A stretch of DNA of 64,000 nt from Gentiana macrophylla (GCA_026214975.1 CM047814.1:18995541-19059540), one strand, 5' to 3'; shown: positions 9,325 through 21,001, counted from the stretch's first letter. The notes: generated by a model not told the origin, from the sequence alone. Numbers and translations: made by a program.

Positions 9325-10653
9325 TTATGCATAGAATTTCTTGAGAAATTTACCGTTGATTGGGCCAAGCTTGACACCATCTTCATCCACCAACTTGTAG
9401 GCACCATTGGTGTAGACCTCGCGAACAATATAAGGACCGTCCCACTTTGATGTAAACTTGTTTTTGGACTTGTGTGTCATGATGATAGGTCTTCTCACAT
9501 AAAAGCAATGTATCACCGACTTGGAAGGATCTTGGGCAGACTTTTTGTTGAATGCCTTTGACAACCGGGCTTGGTAGCATTCAAGATTTTGCTGAGCCTG
9601 AAGCCGTTTCTCGTCCAATGCTTCCAACTCTTCAAGGCGAAGGCGGGCATTTTCTTCGTCAGTTAAGCCTTCTTGGATAGCGATCCTCAGTGAGGGTATT
9701 TGCCGCTCAAGAGGTAGCACGGCTTCTACACCGTACACAAGCGAATATGGAGTGGCTTGAGTCGGAGTCCGAAAGGTTGTGCGATAGGCCCACAAAGCTT
9801 CACCCATTCGTTCGTGCCAGTCTTTCTTGTGTCTTGCCACGACCTTCTTCAACAAGTTGCATAACATCTTATTGAAAGCTTCGCAAGTCCGTTGGCGGCG
9901 CGATTGTACATGGACGACTTGTCTTTGCTTGAAGTTGAACTGCTCACACAACTTATCCACCAAGCTATTCACGAACGGTTTCCCATTATCCGTGATGATG
10001 TAGCGTGGAACTCCATAGCGATAGATGATGTTTATTCGAATGAAGCGGACTACATCCTCTTTCTTTACCTGGCGTAGTGCAACAGCCTCAGCCCATTTTG
10101 AGAAGTAATCAGTGGCCGCCAAGATGTAGAGATGTTGGCCTGATGACTTCGGCAAAATGACCAACCACATCCATTCCCAAGCATCAAAGGCCATGCCGCT
10201 ACTGGTTGGATGCAACGGCTCGGGAGGTTGATGAATAAAGTTAGCATGGAATTGGCATGCTTCACATTTTCGGGCGTAATTCATGCAATCTTTTACCATG
10301 GTTGGCCAATAATATCCCATCCTTTTGATGCGGAAGTGGAGCTTTGGACCGATTGATGGGCGCCGCCAAATCCCGGAGTGAGCCTCTTCTATAGCGTGAA
10401 GAGCTTCATCCTCTCCTGAGCAACGAAGAAAGACTCCTTCAAAGAGCGGCGATACAAGGTATCGTTGTGGAGGAAGAAGCGTGGAGCCCGACGTCTTATG
10501 TCGACTTTTCTTCTTACGATCGTCCGTGGAGTCTCCGTGTTTTAAGTACTCCACTAATTGATGGCGCCAATCTTCTTGATCTATCTCATAAACACACACA
10601 ACATGACTATCATTATCATCTTCCTCCTCTTCTTCAAAGTATGGAGGAACCAC
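9325..10653 (-). CDS. Integrase domain of the Tat polyprotein
   Basis: This is the longest frame of the element (442 residues). The zinc-finger region is E-E-A-H-S-G-I-W...C-E-A-C-Q (residues about 87-130), with G-Y-Y-W-P-T-M as in gypsy integrases. The catalytic core has first Asp in AATDYFSKWAEA, second Asp in ITDNGKPF, and Glu in the C-E-A-F-N-K block (family usually N-G-Q-A-E-A). The A-L-W-A-Y-R-T-T block and the C-terminal K-W-D-G-P-Y-I-V end the protein at a natural stop. The N-terminal part (acidic E-E-E-E-E-D-D) is the end of the RNase H/linker. It would insert the cDNA. The frame is open here, though upstream domains are broken. Confidence 0.92.
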   Translation of the reverse strand: MVPPYFEEEEEDDNDSHVVCVYEIDQEDWRHQLVEYLKHGDSTDDRKKKSRHKTSGSTLLPPQRYLVSPLFEGVFLRCSGEDEALHAIEEAHSGIWRRPSIGPKLHFRIKRMGYYWPTMVKDCMNYARKCEACQFHANFIHQPPEPLHPTSSGMAFDAWEWMWLVILPKSSGQHLYILAATDYFSKWAEAVALRQVKKEDVVRFIRINIIYRYGVPRYIITDNGKPFVNSLVDKLCEQFNFKQRQVVHVQSRRQRTCEAFNKMLCNLLKKVVARHKKDWHERMGEALWAYRTTFRTPTQATPYSLVYGVEAVLPLERQIPSLRIAIQEGLTDEENARLRLEELEALDEKRLQAQQNLECYQARLSKAFNKKSAQDPSKSVIHCFYVRRPIIMTHKSKNKFTSKWDGPYIVREVYTNGAYKLVDEDGVKLGPINGKFLKKFYA

Positions 10654-10689
10654 CCATTGCTCATGACGGGGACTTGCATCTTCTCATCA

Positions 10690-11110
10690 CCGATTGCTAG
10701 TGTCATTTGCCAAATTTGCTAGAGCATCCGCTTGCTTATTTTCTTTTCTCGGGACATGCTCAATTGTGACGCTCTCAAGGTAAGCAATGATTTTCCTTGC
10801 ATAATTGCAATATGGGATTAACTCGGCTTTTTACATCGTGAGACCCTTCAAGTGGTTGATGATCAACCGAGAGTCTCCATAGATGTTGAGTCTCAGATTT
10901 GCTCATATCCATCGCCATCTCAAGCCCTAAGATCAAGGCTTGGTATTCGCCACATTGTTGGAGCAACATTCCACCAATTTGAAAGAGTACGGCAAGACTT
11001 CTCCTCTGGGAAACAAAGACGACTCCGGCACCGGCTCCATCTCATCGTGCAGCCCCATCAAAGTACATTCTCCATGGTGGAAGGACTTCAATCACCATGA
11101 CGTCCTCGTC
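10690..11110 (-). pseudogene. RNase H domain of the Tat polyprotein, frameshifted
   Basis: Read on the minus strand the domain starts with M-Y-F-D-G-A-A near 11060 (first catalytic Asp). It continues through E-Y-Q-A-L-I-L-G-L-E-M-A (10905-10940, catalytic Glu) and a degraded version of the Y-G-D-S-x-L-I-I-N block near 10865, where a frame change hits the third acidic residue. At least three frames are needed. It would degrade RNA in RNA:DNA hybrids during reverse transcription; this copy is inactive. Confidence 0.75.
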
Positions 11111-11525
11111 CGGGCGGATCGTCCGAGAGTTCCCACTCTGCCGGGATAGGGTGATCGGCCAAGAAGTCTGCGAGCACTTGCCCTTTGATGACCTTTTTGA
11201 GACACGTAAACAATTTCGAATTCTTTGAAGTTGGAGATACCACCTTGCCACCTGTCGGACAATACAGGCTTGGACATGACGAACTTCGAGGATTTGCTTT
11301 TGACACCAAATGTATAGTGTGAGCTTGAAAATAATGCTTAAGCTTCGGATGATTTATATGAGTGACAAGCGAGCTTCTCAATTGGAGAGTATTTCACTTC
11401 ATGTGGAGTCATTGTTACGCTCAAATAGTATAATGCATTTTCTTTGCCCTTGTCGTTCTCACGAGCAAGCGGTGCACCTCTTGATCGTTCTTGCGCTTGT
11501 GATGTAAAGTATTAGAGGTTTACCT

Positions 11526-12420
11526 TTAACAGGGCTCGCCAAGACCGGAGCATTCGCTCAAGTACATTTTAATGTTTTCAAACGCCTTTTTGCACGAGTT
11601 ATCCCATTCAAACGGAACTCCCTTCCTCATCAGATGGCTGAAAGGTTGGCATCTTCCGGCGAGGTTTGATATAAACCTTCGTATATAGGCCAGTTTACCT
11701 TGCAGGCTTCTGAGTTCACGCAGGCTACGAGGCTCAGGCATCTTCACGATGGCTTCTACTTTGGACTGGTCAATTTCTATTCCTCGATGTCGAACGATGA
11801 AGCCAAGGAATTTTCCCGAGCTGACTCCAAATGCGCACTTTAGAGGATTCATCTTCAATTGGAATCTTCTAAGTCTATTAAAGACTAATCTCAAATCATT
11901 CAAGTGGTCAGCCTTCTTCTTTGACTTTACAACCAAGTCGTCAACATAGCACTCAACATGTTGGTGTAGCATGTCATCAAAGATCCTCTGCATCGCACGT
12001 TGGTAAGTTGCCCCCGCATTCTTCAGACCAAAAGGCATCACTTTGTAACAATATATTCCTTAGAGTTCGAAATGCAAAGTGAATTCTTCATCTTCGTGAG
12101 CCATTCGAATTTGGTTATACCTGACGATCCGTCCATGAAGGAAAGAACTTCATGACCTGTGGTTGCGTCTACCATCAGCTCCGTGATTGGCAAGGGAAAA
12201 TCATCCTTTGGGCACGCATTGTTTATGTCCCGGAAATCTACACATACACGAATCTGACCATTCTTCTTTCTCACGGGGACGATGCTCGAGATCCATGTTG
12301 GATACTTAACCTCACGGATGAAGCCTGCTTCAATGAGCTTGTTGACTTCTGCCTCTATGGGTGGGATAAGATCGCCTAAATCTTCTTTGAGCCTGGCTTG
12401 ACAGGGCGTGATCCTTTCTT
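11526..12420 (-). pseudogene. Reverse transcriptase domain of the Tat polyprotein, frameshifted
   Basis: N-terminal blocks at 12420-12275 resemble I-E-A-E-V-N-K-L-I-E-A-G-F and Y-P-T-W-I-S. The next frame (12274-12038) has K-K-N-G-Q-I-R-V-C-V-D-F-R-D-I-N and F-P-L-P. The third (12041-11526) has MPFGLKNAGATYQ and the catalytic YVDDLVV (residues 32-38), then G-K-L-A-Y-I-R-R-F-I-S-N-L. These are gypsy RT blocks in correct order, broken near 12275 and 12040-12110. The catalytic Asp pair is intact, so the lesions are indels rather than active-site changes. Confidence 0.9.
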
Positions 12421-12899
12421 TACGGCCAACTGATGGACATCAACCTTTGGATCAAGCCCGGGCATCTCTTTAGGACGGGTAAACCCCTGCAGAGGAGCAT
12501 CCATCTTCACGGCATTGATCTTGGGAAGTGGCAGGGTCACTCCACTCAACGCTTTGGATTTTTGAGGTGGATAAATGTCTTCACATTCCTTTGAGGCATG
12601 GGAGGTGTCGATGACTTTATCTCTTCATGCTTGCTAACCTCTCTTATCTTCGGATGGGATGGCCTTCTCCTCATCATCTTTTCCCGTGATCCTGAAGCGC
12701 CTACTATCTTCAAAGGAGCCGGCTTCAGTAGAATTTTGCATCCGCAAAGTGAGTTTCGCTTCATGAAAGGTTTTTCATCCGCAATGACCTTTCTTACCAC
12801 GCCATTGCGCCGATACTTAAAGCATTGATGAAGGGGTTGAAGGGGACGACTCCATTCTCGTGTAACCACGGCCTCCCTAACAACATGTTGTAGGACGTT

Positions 12900-13300
12900 A
12901 CGCGCCAATCACATGCAACAATGCGCTTGAAGATAGCTCATCAATCAAGATGTCAAGTCGGATCACACCAATGGCTCTCTCGCCCCTTGGTTGAATCCGT
13001 GGATCATAAGGCGGCTATCGGAGAGTTCATCCATGAGACACCCAATTCTTTCATCACCCGGAGCGGCAATATGTTGACAAATCGATCCTCCATCTAGTAA
13101 CACACGGTTAACTTTTTGCTCGCGTATATATCTTTGTGACAAATAATGGACGGTTATGAGGCGCCGATCCGAGAAGCATGTCGTCATCGGTGAAAGTGAT
13201 CTCAATCAGTGCAGCGAAGCCGTATTGTTTGAAGGCTCTTCCTCGGTCAATGAGTCTTCACATTCCTTTGCAACGTCCCTTTCCTCTCAAGTGGATAGCA
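12900..13300 (-). pseudogene. Aspartic protease region of the Tat polyprotein, frameshifted
   Basis: Within 13205-12963 the minus strand encodes R-V-L-L-D-G-G-S followed, after a one-base frame change, by S-I-N-I-L-P-like sequence and M-D-E-L-S-D-S-R-L-M-I-H-G-F. A D-G-G-S active site replacing D-S/T-G is typical for Tat-type elements. It would cleave Gag-Pol. The frame change falls next to the active site. Confidence 0.7.
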
Positions 13301-13750
13301 TAGCATGAAACAACTTCATCCTCTGTTTTCTTGATCGCCCCTAACCTCGACGACTCTTCTTGGCATGTACTCCAATAAGGTGATTGGAGTCACGAGGGCT
13401 TCAGACTCAACCTCTTTGGTGAATATGCTCTTCACTTTCTTGTTTATTTTCCTTTGTTTCCTTTTCAACTTTCTTGCCTTTCGGCCTCTCTTTGGATTTG
13501 AAGACTTGGTATAATTCATCTTCGGTTCTGTTGGCTTGAAGTAGGGTGACTTCCTTTGCTTTTTCTTATGGGTCACGTAATCCATCCATCATCATCTTGT
13601 TTGGTGGAATTTGTGGTTCTCTTCTCTTCCGCATCGGCTCCTGTTTGTTTGCGAGACGTCCCGGACTCTTTCTTGGCCATGGGGCGAGAATCACCGAATT
13701 TGATCTCAACAGGTCGAGTGATCCAAACTGGATAGTCGTACAATGACCAT

Positions 13751-15093
13751 TCATTGGCTCACCTTCACGGTAATTTGATTTGTGCTTGCTTTCTCTTCTT
13801 CAAGCACGATCTTTCCTTCCTCAGCCAAACACATAACTTTGTCCTTGAAGACAAAGCATTTCTCGATCGGATGACCAGATAATCGGTGATATTTGCAATA
13901 GTTGCCTTCATGAGCTCTCGCTGCTTCTCCTGGTCGCTTTGTTTCTGGAAGATCGATGAGCTTTAATTTCAACAGTTCATCAAAAATTGCCGCACGCGTC
14001 GAATCGAAGAATGGATACGCCCTTTGTTGCCTCTCGTTCAAGGTAGGCCTCGCGCTTTCACATTGTCGTGGTTCAACCTTCCTCCACTCAGCCGGATTGG
14101 CGCCGGATTGTTAACTTTTACAGGAGCTACGGTGGTGGCGTTCGACTCTTTCTTCTCCGTTCTGGGAGAAGCTTTCATAGACTTCTTAATTTCTTGTTTT
14201 TCTTTCCCCTTTCTTGGATCTTGAACAGGGGCCTGACCTCCATTGGCGTCAATGCTTAATTCCATATCATGAGCCCGAGTGGCTAACTCCTCAAACGATC
14301 TCGGCGAGAATCCCTTTTAAGGATGTATCTGCAGGTCCCTGCATGCCCCCTCGATGCACATCTCAATAAGCGGAGGCTTGAGAGTTGATCCTTGCGATTG
14401 AGGCTAAGGCTTCTCCATCTATTAATATAATCAACTACTTTCTCCTCTTTCCATTGGCGGGAGTTGGTCAACTCTACCATGCTCACGGTTCTATGAGTCT
14501 TGTAGGCGATTCAAAAATATCTGCTCTCTGGTTGCTCCCAACCGTCTAGAGGCGGCGGGCGAGATCGGTGTACCAATCGAAAGCATTACCTTTGAGTGAA
14601 CGCACAAATTGCTTCACCAAGTGATCTCCATAGTTCCAAATTGTTGCAAGTTTCCACGAAATGGGCAATGTGTTGCTTCGGGTTGCCCTTTCCATCAAAT
14701 TGCTTTGGAAATTTGGTGGTTGATAACCGCCGGCATTTTCAAATCATCAATTCTTTTGGTGTATGGCTTGATATAAGTCTGAGACGACTTCATGGATCCT
14801 CCGACTTTGTCATTGATCGTCCCCATGATGAACTCCTGCAGTTGGCTGATAGGAATGGTCCCGTCGGGGGAGATCTTCATATTGCTTGCCAAGGTAAAGG
14901 ACTTGGAGGCTTCATGATCCTTGAAAGAGTTTTCTGGGGCAACTTTCGAGTTGTTCGCCATATGCAAAGACTTAAAGGCTTCTTGGTGTTTGGAAGTGAC
15001 ATCATGCTCGTTCTCTTCATCATGCACCACTTCTTTTGACTTGCTCACTTCCCCAACGGAATCGATCTTGCTGGCGAGCTTTGAAATTTGCAT
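13751..15093 (-). pseudogene. Gag of the Tat element, in pieces
   Basis: From the start: an acidic/Ser N-terminal region with I-S-Q-L-Q-E-F-I-M-G (15093-14695), a capsid-like piece (14720-14600) in several frames, V-E-L-T-N-S-R-Q-W-K-E-E-K-V-V-D-Y-I-N-R-W-R (14480-14410, the retrotrans_gag core), and a tail with NYCKYHRLSGHPIEKCFVFK (13895-13835), the Tat variant of the nucleocapsid knuckle. Five or more frames are needed, so no functional Gag can be made from this copy. Confidence 0.8.
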
Positions 15094-15479
15094 GTCTTGA
15101 GTCCGAACATGAGGCGTGAGGGCCTCAATGGCCTTCGTGAGGCTAGCAATATGCTCCTCGAGAGTTGTGGAATTAAATCATCATTACGTCAGCAGCCATT
15201 GGTGAAGTGGGTCTATCAGAAGCTTCATGCTGGAAAAGGAGGTTGATGCCAAACTCCTTTGACATACTTCGAGTGATAGGTCCAGAAAGTTGTCCTTGAG
15301 ATGAAGAAACAGCCTTAGCGGCGAAGAACCTTCGTAGTAGCGCCGCTTCAAAGCCACAGTCTTAGCGACAGCGAGCCTTCTTCGAGCGGTAAAGCAACCT
15401 TTGGTGCCATTTGTTCTTGACTTCTTTGGAAAGGAGAGATGAAAGGAGAGATGGGTCCCACCGGCGTGCGAAGAAAATT
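15094..15479 (-). other. Leader of the Tat element with possible primer-binding site
   Basis: About 390 bases separate gag from the 5' LTR. Next to the LTR the minus strand reads AATTTTCTTCGCACGCCGG then TGGGACCC. A primer-binding site is expected within a few bases of the LTR, but I cannot match it with certainty to a tRNA 3' end. A pair of GAAAGGAGAGAT repeats lies at about 15428-15450. Confidence 0.5.
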
Positions 15480-16728
15480 TGTAACGCAAATTTCGTGTTA
15501 ATCCCTGAAAATGAACAAAGAAAACACGAAATTGTAACAAATCGAATTTTATTAATTTATAAAATAAAAAGCGGTTACAATCTCTTGAATCCTTTGATTC
15601 TCCTCTTTAATTGTTGACAATTATTGGACTCCCGAATTTAGCAGAAGATCCTGAATTTGGTTGATTTCCTCCGGATATGGCGGAAGATTTTGACTTTGTG
15701 GTTGATTACTCCCGAATATGGCGGAAGACCGGACTTTGGTTGATTCCTCCCGAGTATGGCGGAAGATCTTGAATCTGTGGTTGTTCTCTCCCGGATATGG
15801 CGGAAGATCTTGACTTTGTGGTTGGTTTCTTCCGAATATGGCAGAAGAATGTTTGATTTGGGTGGAGATTTGAGGCAGTGCTTTGACTCACCTTCGCCCT
15901 CCTTATTAGGTTGGAAGATCCTCGAAGCTAGTTGAAGAACTCCGGATTTCTTGGTGGATGATCTTCAAGTGATGTTGAAGAACGCCAGATTTGATGGAGA
16001 ATCCTCAAAGATTGAAGAACACTTGAATGCTCTTTGAGCTCCCTAGATCCCCTCCTTCTTGGTGCTTGAATGCTTGAATGGAGTGCTTGATGCTTCTCTC
16101 CAATCTTGAATCCTTGTTTGCTTCCGCCTTCGTGTTTAATGCTCTGTGTTTCGTGTGTTAATGCTCTGTGTTTCTGTGTTTCTGTGTTTCTGTGTGTTTG
16201 CCAATGACCAAGGTCTCTCTTATTTATAGTGCTAGATGAGTGCCTTGGAAGTAATTCGCATTTAATGCTTTCACACTCATTTAATGTGTTCACACTCTGA
16301 TTGATTCCCATAATATGCGCATTTAATGCGTCCAGACTCTCCTGATTGGCTCTAGCAATTTATACACAATCTCCGCATTTATTATAAATCAATAAAATCT
16401 CCTAATTAATTGATTTTAAGAGATTTTTATGATTTATTGATTTTTACATTATCTACCAATATTTAATGTTGGAAATAATATAAAAATACCTAGATTTTAT
16501 GGCATGTGTAGTATGTGACAAATATGTCACATATATATTTCATATATCTACATAGCCATTTAATTATAAATAATTAAATCTCTAAATTTCTAAGAGATTT
16601 TAATTAATCATTTATTTTTTACATTATTCCTTAACAAATTAAATAGGAAATAATATAAAATAAATTTTATTTAGGACAAATATATTATGTGACATTTTTG
16701 ACATACCACATAATTTTTCGTTTCTACA
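15480..16728 (-). repeat. 5' LTR of the Tat element
   Basis: Same sequence as 3785-5033 with TG...CA ends, nearly identical across 1249 bases, and followed by the target duplication GACGG at 16729. Being the right-hand LTR of a minus-strand element, it would drive gag-pol transcription. Confidence 0.96.
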
Positions 16729-17298
16729 GACGGGTTTTTGTATTTACTAGCATTTTTTTTTTCTGAAAAAAATTACTAGCATCTTTCTGGTTTTGTTTCC
16801 CTTTAATAAAAACCTAGCCGTTGATTTTTTTTTTTTAATATTTTGATTCTTGGAAATTTTCTTGGTGTAGACATAAATTATTTTTCATTGTTTATTCTTA
16901 AATATATATCTTAAATAGTGTAAGTGTGATGTAAATTATTTAATCAAATTTTTTATTAGTATATAAGATGATTAATGTCTTGAAAATCATAATTTTTTTG
17001 AATGTAGAATGACTGAAAGATGGTTTTAGCATAGCAAGGAAAAAGGGGATCCTATTTTGGCTGATGGGTGGTGGCCTTGCTCAACCGGCCTTACTATTTT
17101 TTCATTTAGCTTTTTGCCCCGTTCGATAAACTCGTCTTAAGCCTCGAAAATATCATGACTGGCCCTGAATCCACAAATAGTTATATATTGATCGAATGGA
17201 TAAGAATACGATAGTTTCATCAGATCATTCATTCATGTATCTGACCAAGATCAATGGCTAATGTAAATGTATACTCCAATGTTATCTTATTTGTGTTC
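16729..17298. other. Flank between the Tat element and copia #2
   Basis: This AT-rich sequence continues from 3784 once the Tat element is removed. It has no reading frame of note and no recognised repeat. It ends with the 5-bp target duplication TGTTC (17294-17298) of the next element. I see nothing functional in it. Confidence 0.5.
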
Positions 17299-17543
17299 TG
17301 CAGAAAGTAAGTCTAGATTTACTTTCCTAAAACAATCAACAAGAAGGAATTAGGGTTTTCTGCTGCAACAATGAACGGGAGTAAAAGGGAACTGAAGAAA
17401 AATGGGGAGAAACTTTTCTGAAAATTGTTATTACAACAAAATGCAAAAATAACTTAAATATTAAAGTGCTAGCCTATTACAGAATGCCACGTGGAAATAT
17501 AAAGAAAATAATAAAAAAAACAATATATTTTTATACTCTAATA
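17299..17543 (-). repeat. 3' LTR of copia #2 (245 bp)
   Basis: It starts TGCAGAAAGTAAG and shares about 175 bases with 22001-22134. On the element's strand it begins TATTAGAG, so the canonical TG start appears mutated to TA. The polypurine tract lies immediately beside it, which sets this edge. Confidence 0.8.
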
Positions 17544-17560
17544 CCCCCTCAAGATGGGCT
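17544..17560 (-). other. Polypurine tract of copia #2
   Basis: The minus strand reads AGCCCATCTTGAGGGGG, a classical copia purine tract adjoining the 3' LTR. Confidence 0.75.
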
Positions 17561-17755
17561 TGGGGAGCTGTAAATGTCTTTCAAGTTGAAGCATTTCAAC
17601 AGAGGGTGGAACAGGCGTCCATCAAGGGCTTTGGTGAATACATCCGCAAGCTGCTGCAAAGTAGGGACTGGAACAAGGCGAACCAGACCATCTTGCAACT
17701 TTTCTCGAACTACATGACAATCTATTTCGATGTGCTTCGTCCGTTCATGAAACAC
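17549..17755 (-). pseudogene. RNase H C-terminal end (copia #2)
   Basis: The frame contains R-T-K-H-I-E-I-D-C-H-V-V-R-E-K and Q-L-A-D-V-F-T-K-A-L, the last conserved blocks of copia RNase H, and stops close to the polypurine tract. The rest of RNase H (17760-18100) is broken by stops. This copy is inactive. Confidence 0.85.
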
Positions 17756-18107
17756 AGGGATTTCGAGCTAAGTAAATGGCACTCACATTATCACAATGCA
17801 GAGAAATGGGCTTTGGAAACGGGAGCTGAAAATCTTGAGCTAAATAACACAACCATTGGATCTCACACACTGCTGAAGCTAAAGAACGATACTCCGCCTC
17901 GGTTGAACTGCGGGAAACAGTCGTTTGTTTCTTGGATTTTCAGGAAACCAAGGAGTGCCCAATGAACATGCAATATCCAGTTATACTACGTCTTGTATCT
18001 TTACAAGACCCCCAATCAGAGTTAGCAAAAGCAGTGAGTTGTACCGGATTGTCTGCTGCATAGAAATGTCCTTTCCCATGGGCAGTTTTGATAAAACGCA
18101 ACACTTG

Positions 18108-18728
18108 TTAAGCTGCATGGAAATGATGGATCGTAGGGGCATCTAAAAATTGACTCAACAGTTGAGTGGCAAAACTAATTTCAGGCCGGCTGATAGTCAA
18201 ATTAAGCAGTTTACCGACTAAGCTACGGTACAAAGTGTTGTCACCCGGAAGTTCAGAATCACCATGAAAAAGAGCAACCTTGGACTTCATAGATGTGGTA
18301 GCACCCTTACAATCAAGCATAATAAAGGTCTCCAACAAATTCAGGGCATATTTGCGTTGAGAGACTACCAGACCAGCACTAGATCTAGAAATTTCAATGC
18401 CCAGAAAATATTTTAAGATGCCAAGGTCTTTGATCTTGAATAGGGCATGAAGATGATCCTTAAGCTCTTGAATCAAAGGCATGTAATCTCCGGCCAAGAT
18501 AATGTCATCTACATATGCTAATGCAATCAGAAAATGTGACCTCTCAACCTTAATGAACATGTTGTGGTCATGACTGGACTGTCTATAACCGATATCTTGG
18601 AGGGCCGAAGTAAGCTTTTGGTTCCATTGACGACTTGCATGTTTTAAACCGTAAAGGTACTTGTTCAATTTACAAACCTGTTTACCAGAAGTACGAAATC
18701 CTGGTGGTGGTTTCATATACTTCCTCAC
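18108..18728 (-). pseudogene. Reverse transcriptase (copia #2)
   Basis: A 206-residue open stretch carries P-P-G-F, V-C-K-L-N-K-Y-L-Y-G-L-K, R-Q-W, the catalytic ALAYVDDIILAG (two Asp intact), L-G-I-L-K-Y-F-L-G-I-E-I and V-G-K-L-L-N-L-T-I-S-R-P-E. The N-terminal RT blocks lie at 18730-18940 in other frames. Family and order are clear. Confidence 0.9.
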
Positions 18729-18938
18729 TCAACTCACCATGCAAAAAGGCGTTGTTCACGTCCAACTGATGTAAAAACCAGCCCTTCGAAGCTGCTATAG
18801 CCAATAGACACGAATGGTGGTAACTTTAGCAACGAGGGAAAAAGTTTCTTCATAGTCTATCCCTTGAGTTTGAGTATACCCCTTGCAACTAACCTAGCTT
18901 TATACGTTCTACTGTCCCATCAGAATTGTACTTAACAT

Positions 18939-19675
18939 TTAAACCCACTTACATCCAATGGGTTTCTTACCCTCCGGTAAATCAACCAAATCCCAGGTAT
19001 GTGTTGACTCTAGGGCACTGATCTCTTGTTTCATGGCCTCCTGCCATTCAGGGCAAAGTACTGCTTGATTGTAAGTTTGGGGTTCTGTAACCTTATCTAT
19101 GGCACAAATGAAAGTTGAATGTGGGACAGACGGTCTTGAATAGTCAAGAACATAATCTAATGTGTGTGGAGAAGTGTGCTTCTGAGTTTGGGCACAAACA
19201 TAATCATGAAGGTGTGCTGGGGGTCTTCTAGACCTGACTGGTCTAGGATGGACATGAGTTTCTACCAATGGGGAGGACTGTTGTGATGAGAATGTGTAGT
19301 GGAATCTGGAGTGGAAGTGCTGACAGGGTCAGTTTCTAGATCATGGGTGGTGTTGTCATAATAGTCAAAGAAACTGGTATCATGGAAAGCTGGCATGGAG
19401 ATAGGAGAGTCATTAGTGCACTGCTGAAAACCTTGAGTAAAGGGAAAAATGAGTTCATGGAAGACTACATCCTTGGAAATGAAAATCTCTTTGGTGATCA
19501 AATCAAGAAAAATATAGCCTTTAGTTGTATCTGACATACCCAAGTTAACACAGGTTCTAGCTCTAGTGTCAAACTTACTTATGTCCCTAGTTAGACTAAA
19601 GGCAAAAACAAGACACCCAAAAACTCTTAGTCTTGTTAACTCAGGAGGTATGTTGTATAAACTTTGATAGGGCAT
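18939..19675 (-). pseudogene. Integrase C-terminus and linker into RT (copia #2)
   Basis: The 19675-19262 frame has L-R-V-F-G-C-L and K-G-Y-I-F-L-D-L-I-T-K-E-I-F-I-S-K-D-V-V-F-H-E, the copia post-integrase block. The 19268-18939 frame has P-E-W-Q-E-A-M-K-Q-E-I and T-W-D-L-V-D-L-P-E-G-K-K-P-I-G-C-K-W-V, the RT entry motif. The two overlap by 7 bases in different frames. Confidence 0.88.
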
Positions 19676-19794
19676 TGACTCATCTAAGAGTGGTGTAGGT
19701 TTAAGGTTAATAAGCTTGACTGCATGTAATATGCAATGTCCCCAATAAACAATAGGAGATTAGCCTGGAAAAGTAATCCCCTTGCTACATTAAG

Positions 19795-20386
19795 GATATG
19801 CTGATGTTTCTTCTCCACCACTCCATTTTGTTGTGGTGTGGAAACACAGCTTTCTTAGTGGATAATACCCTTCTCCGCATAGAACTCTGGCCACCTAAAT
19901 TCTGCCCCATTGTCAGTTCTTATAATCTTTATACTGCCCTTATACTGTGTGGACACATATGCACAAAAGCTCTGAATTAAAGGTCTAACCTCGGTTTTAC
20001 TCTTTAACAAGAAGACCCAAGTGTAACTAACGGCTAAAATCATCAACCACTATCAGAAAATAATGATGTCCATACACAGTACAATGTCTACATGGACCCC
20101 ACAAGTCCATATGAATGAGTTCAAAACAATTATCTACCACAGTATCACTTAAAGGAAAAGACAATCGTTTCATTTTGGCATGGGGACATACAAAACATAT
20201 ACTATCAGATAAAACAATGTCATTACACAGTCTTTTAGCTATACTCATACGCTGTTGTGACAAGTGGCCTAGCCTCAAATGCCACATGAGGTCTTTATTA
20301 GGAGGGACATGCAAAACCCTGTTGCTGAAACTTGTGCAGACAGCTTTATTAAACTTGGACTGTGTTACCATTAATGTTGGTATCAT
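19795..20386 (-). pseudogene. GAG-pre-integrase and integrase core (copia #2)
   Basis: LWHLRLGHLSQQRM and the C-x2-H-type finger come first (20386-20027), then DLWGP, VVDDFSR and, in the next frame (20046-19855), IIRTDNGAEF with the second catalytic Asp. The third block with Glu is seen in a further frame near 19850-19800 as Q-Q-N-G-V-V-E. Three frames are needed. Confidence 0.85.
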
Positions 20387-20415
20387 GATGCAATAGTTTA
20401 AGGCCAGCTCTTTTC

Positions 20416-20817
20416 TTAGCTATACCAATCATCTGCCCATTGTTCCTGACCTGTATGCACACAGTCCATCCATGAAAACAACACAAAGTTTTCTGTCAGC
20501 TTTCCCAAATAAATCAAGTTATAACAAAATTTAGGCACATATAATACTCCATATAGGGTCAGGTTTTCAGTCACTTTAACATTTCCTATATGAGTAACTT
20601 GGACTATCTCTCCATTAGGCAAGTTCACTGACACTCCATACACCTTAGATATACTACTGAAAACATCCATGGAACAGGCAACATGGTCTATTGCCCCGGA
20701 ATCAAGAATCCAGGAGTTAGTAACCTTACCGTGCAGCTCTGAATCATCTTGCTTGAAATTTGCTGCCATTACTGTGGTTTGATTAATAGCAGGTTGCACT
20801 TTGTCATCAAGGTTCAT
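20416..20817 (-). pseudogene. Protease region (copia #2)
   Basis: The 133-residue frame holds NSWILDSGAIDHVAC (D-S-G active site), V-N-L-P-N-G and G-V-L-Y-V-P-K-F-C-Y-N-L-I, all copia protease blocks. The C-terminal residues run out of frame. Confidence 0.85.
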
Positions 20818-21001
20818 CTAGTCTAAGAACTTGGATAACTTCTGCAACTGCTGAGTTGTGAGTCCAATTCCAGCCTCTACATTCTTTCCATATTCTGAGT
20901 TCTAAACAGACTGACTTCCTGAAGTTTCTTCGCCCTCAACCAGATTTATTCTCCTCTTTGGCTTCCATCCTGGTGGAAAACCGTTCTTCCTATAACAGTT
21001 G

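Larger units (their letters stand above)
3785..16728 (-). mobile_element. Complete Ty3/gypsy retrotransposon, Tat lineage, with antisense gene
   Basis: Two 1249-bp LTRs (3785-5033 and 15480-16728) flank the element, and GACGG is present immediately outside both ends (3780-3784, 16729-16733), a perfect 5-bp target duplication. On the minus strand the order is gag, protease (DGGS type), RT, RNase H, integrase, which is gypsy order. Gag with a Y-C-K-Y-H...H-P...K-C knuckle and a DGGS protease point to the Tat/Retand group. About 4.3 kb lies between integrase and the 3' LTR and carries a plus-strand gene with a plant mobile domain. Many frameshifts in gag-pol make it non-autonomous, although the LTRs differ at only a few sites. 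Confidence 0.95.

Noticed and set aside
14596..15039. Plus-strand 147-codon frame in the Tat element
   Set aside because: It is opposite the gag region and has no domain; the antisense gene lies elsewhere (5.3-8.9 kb).
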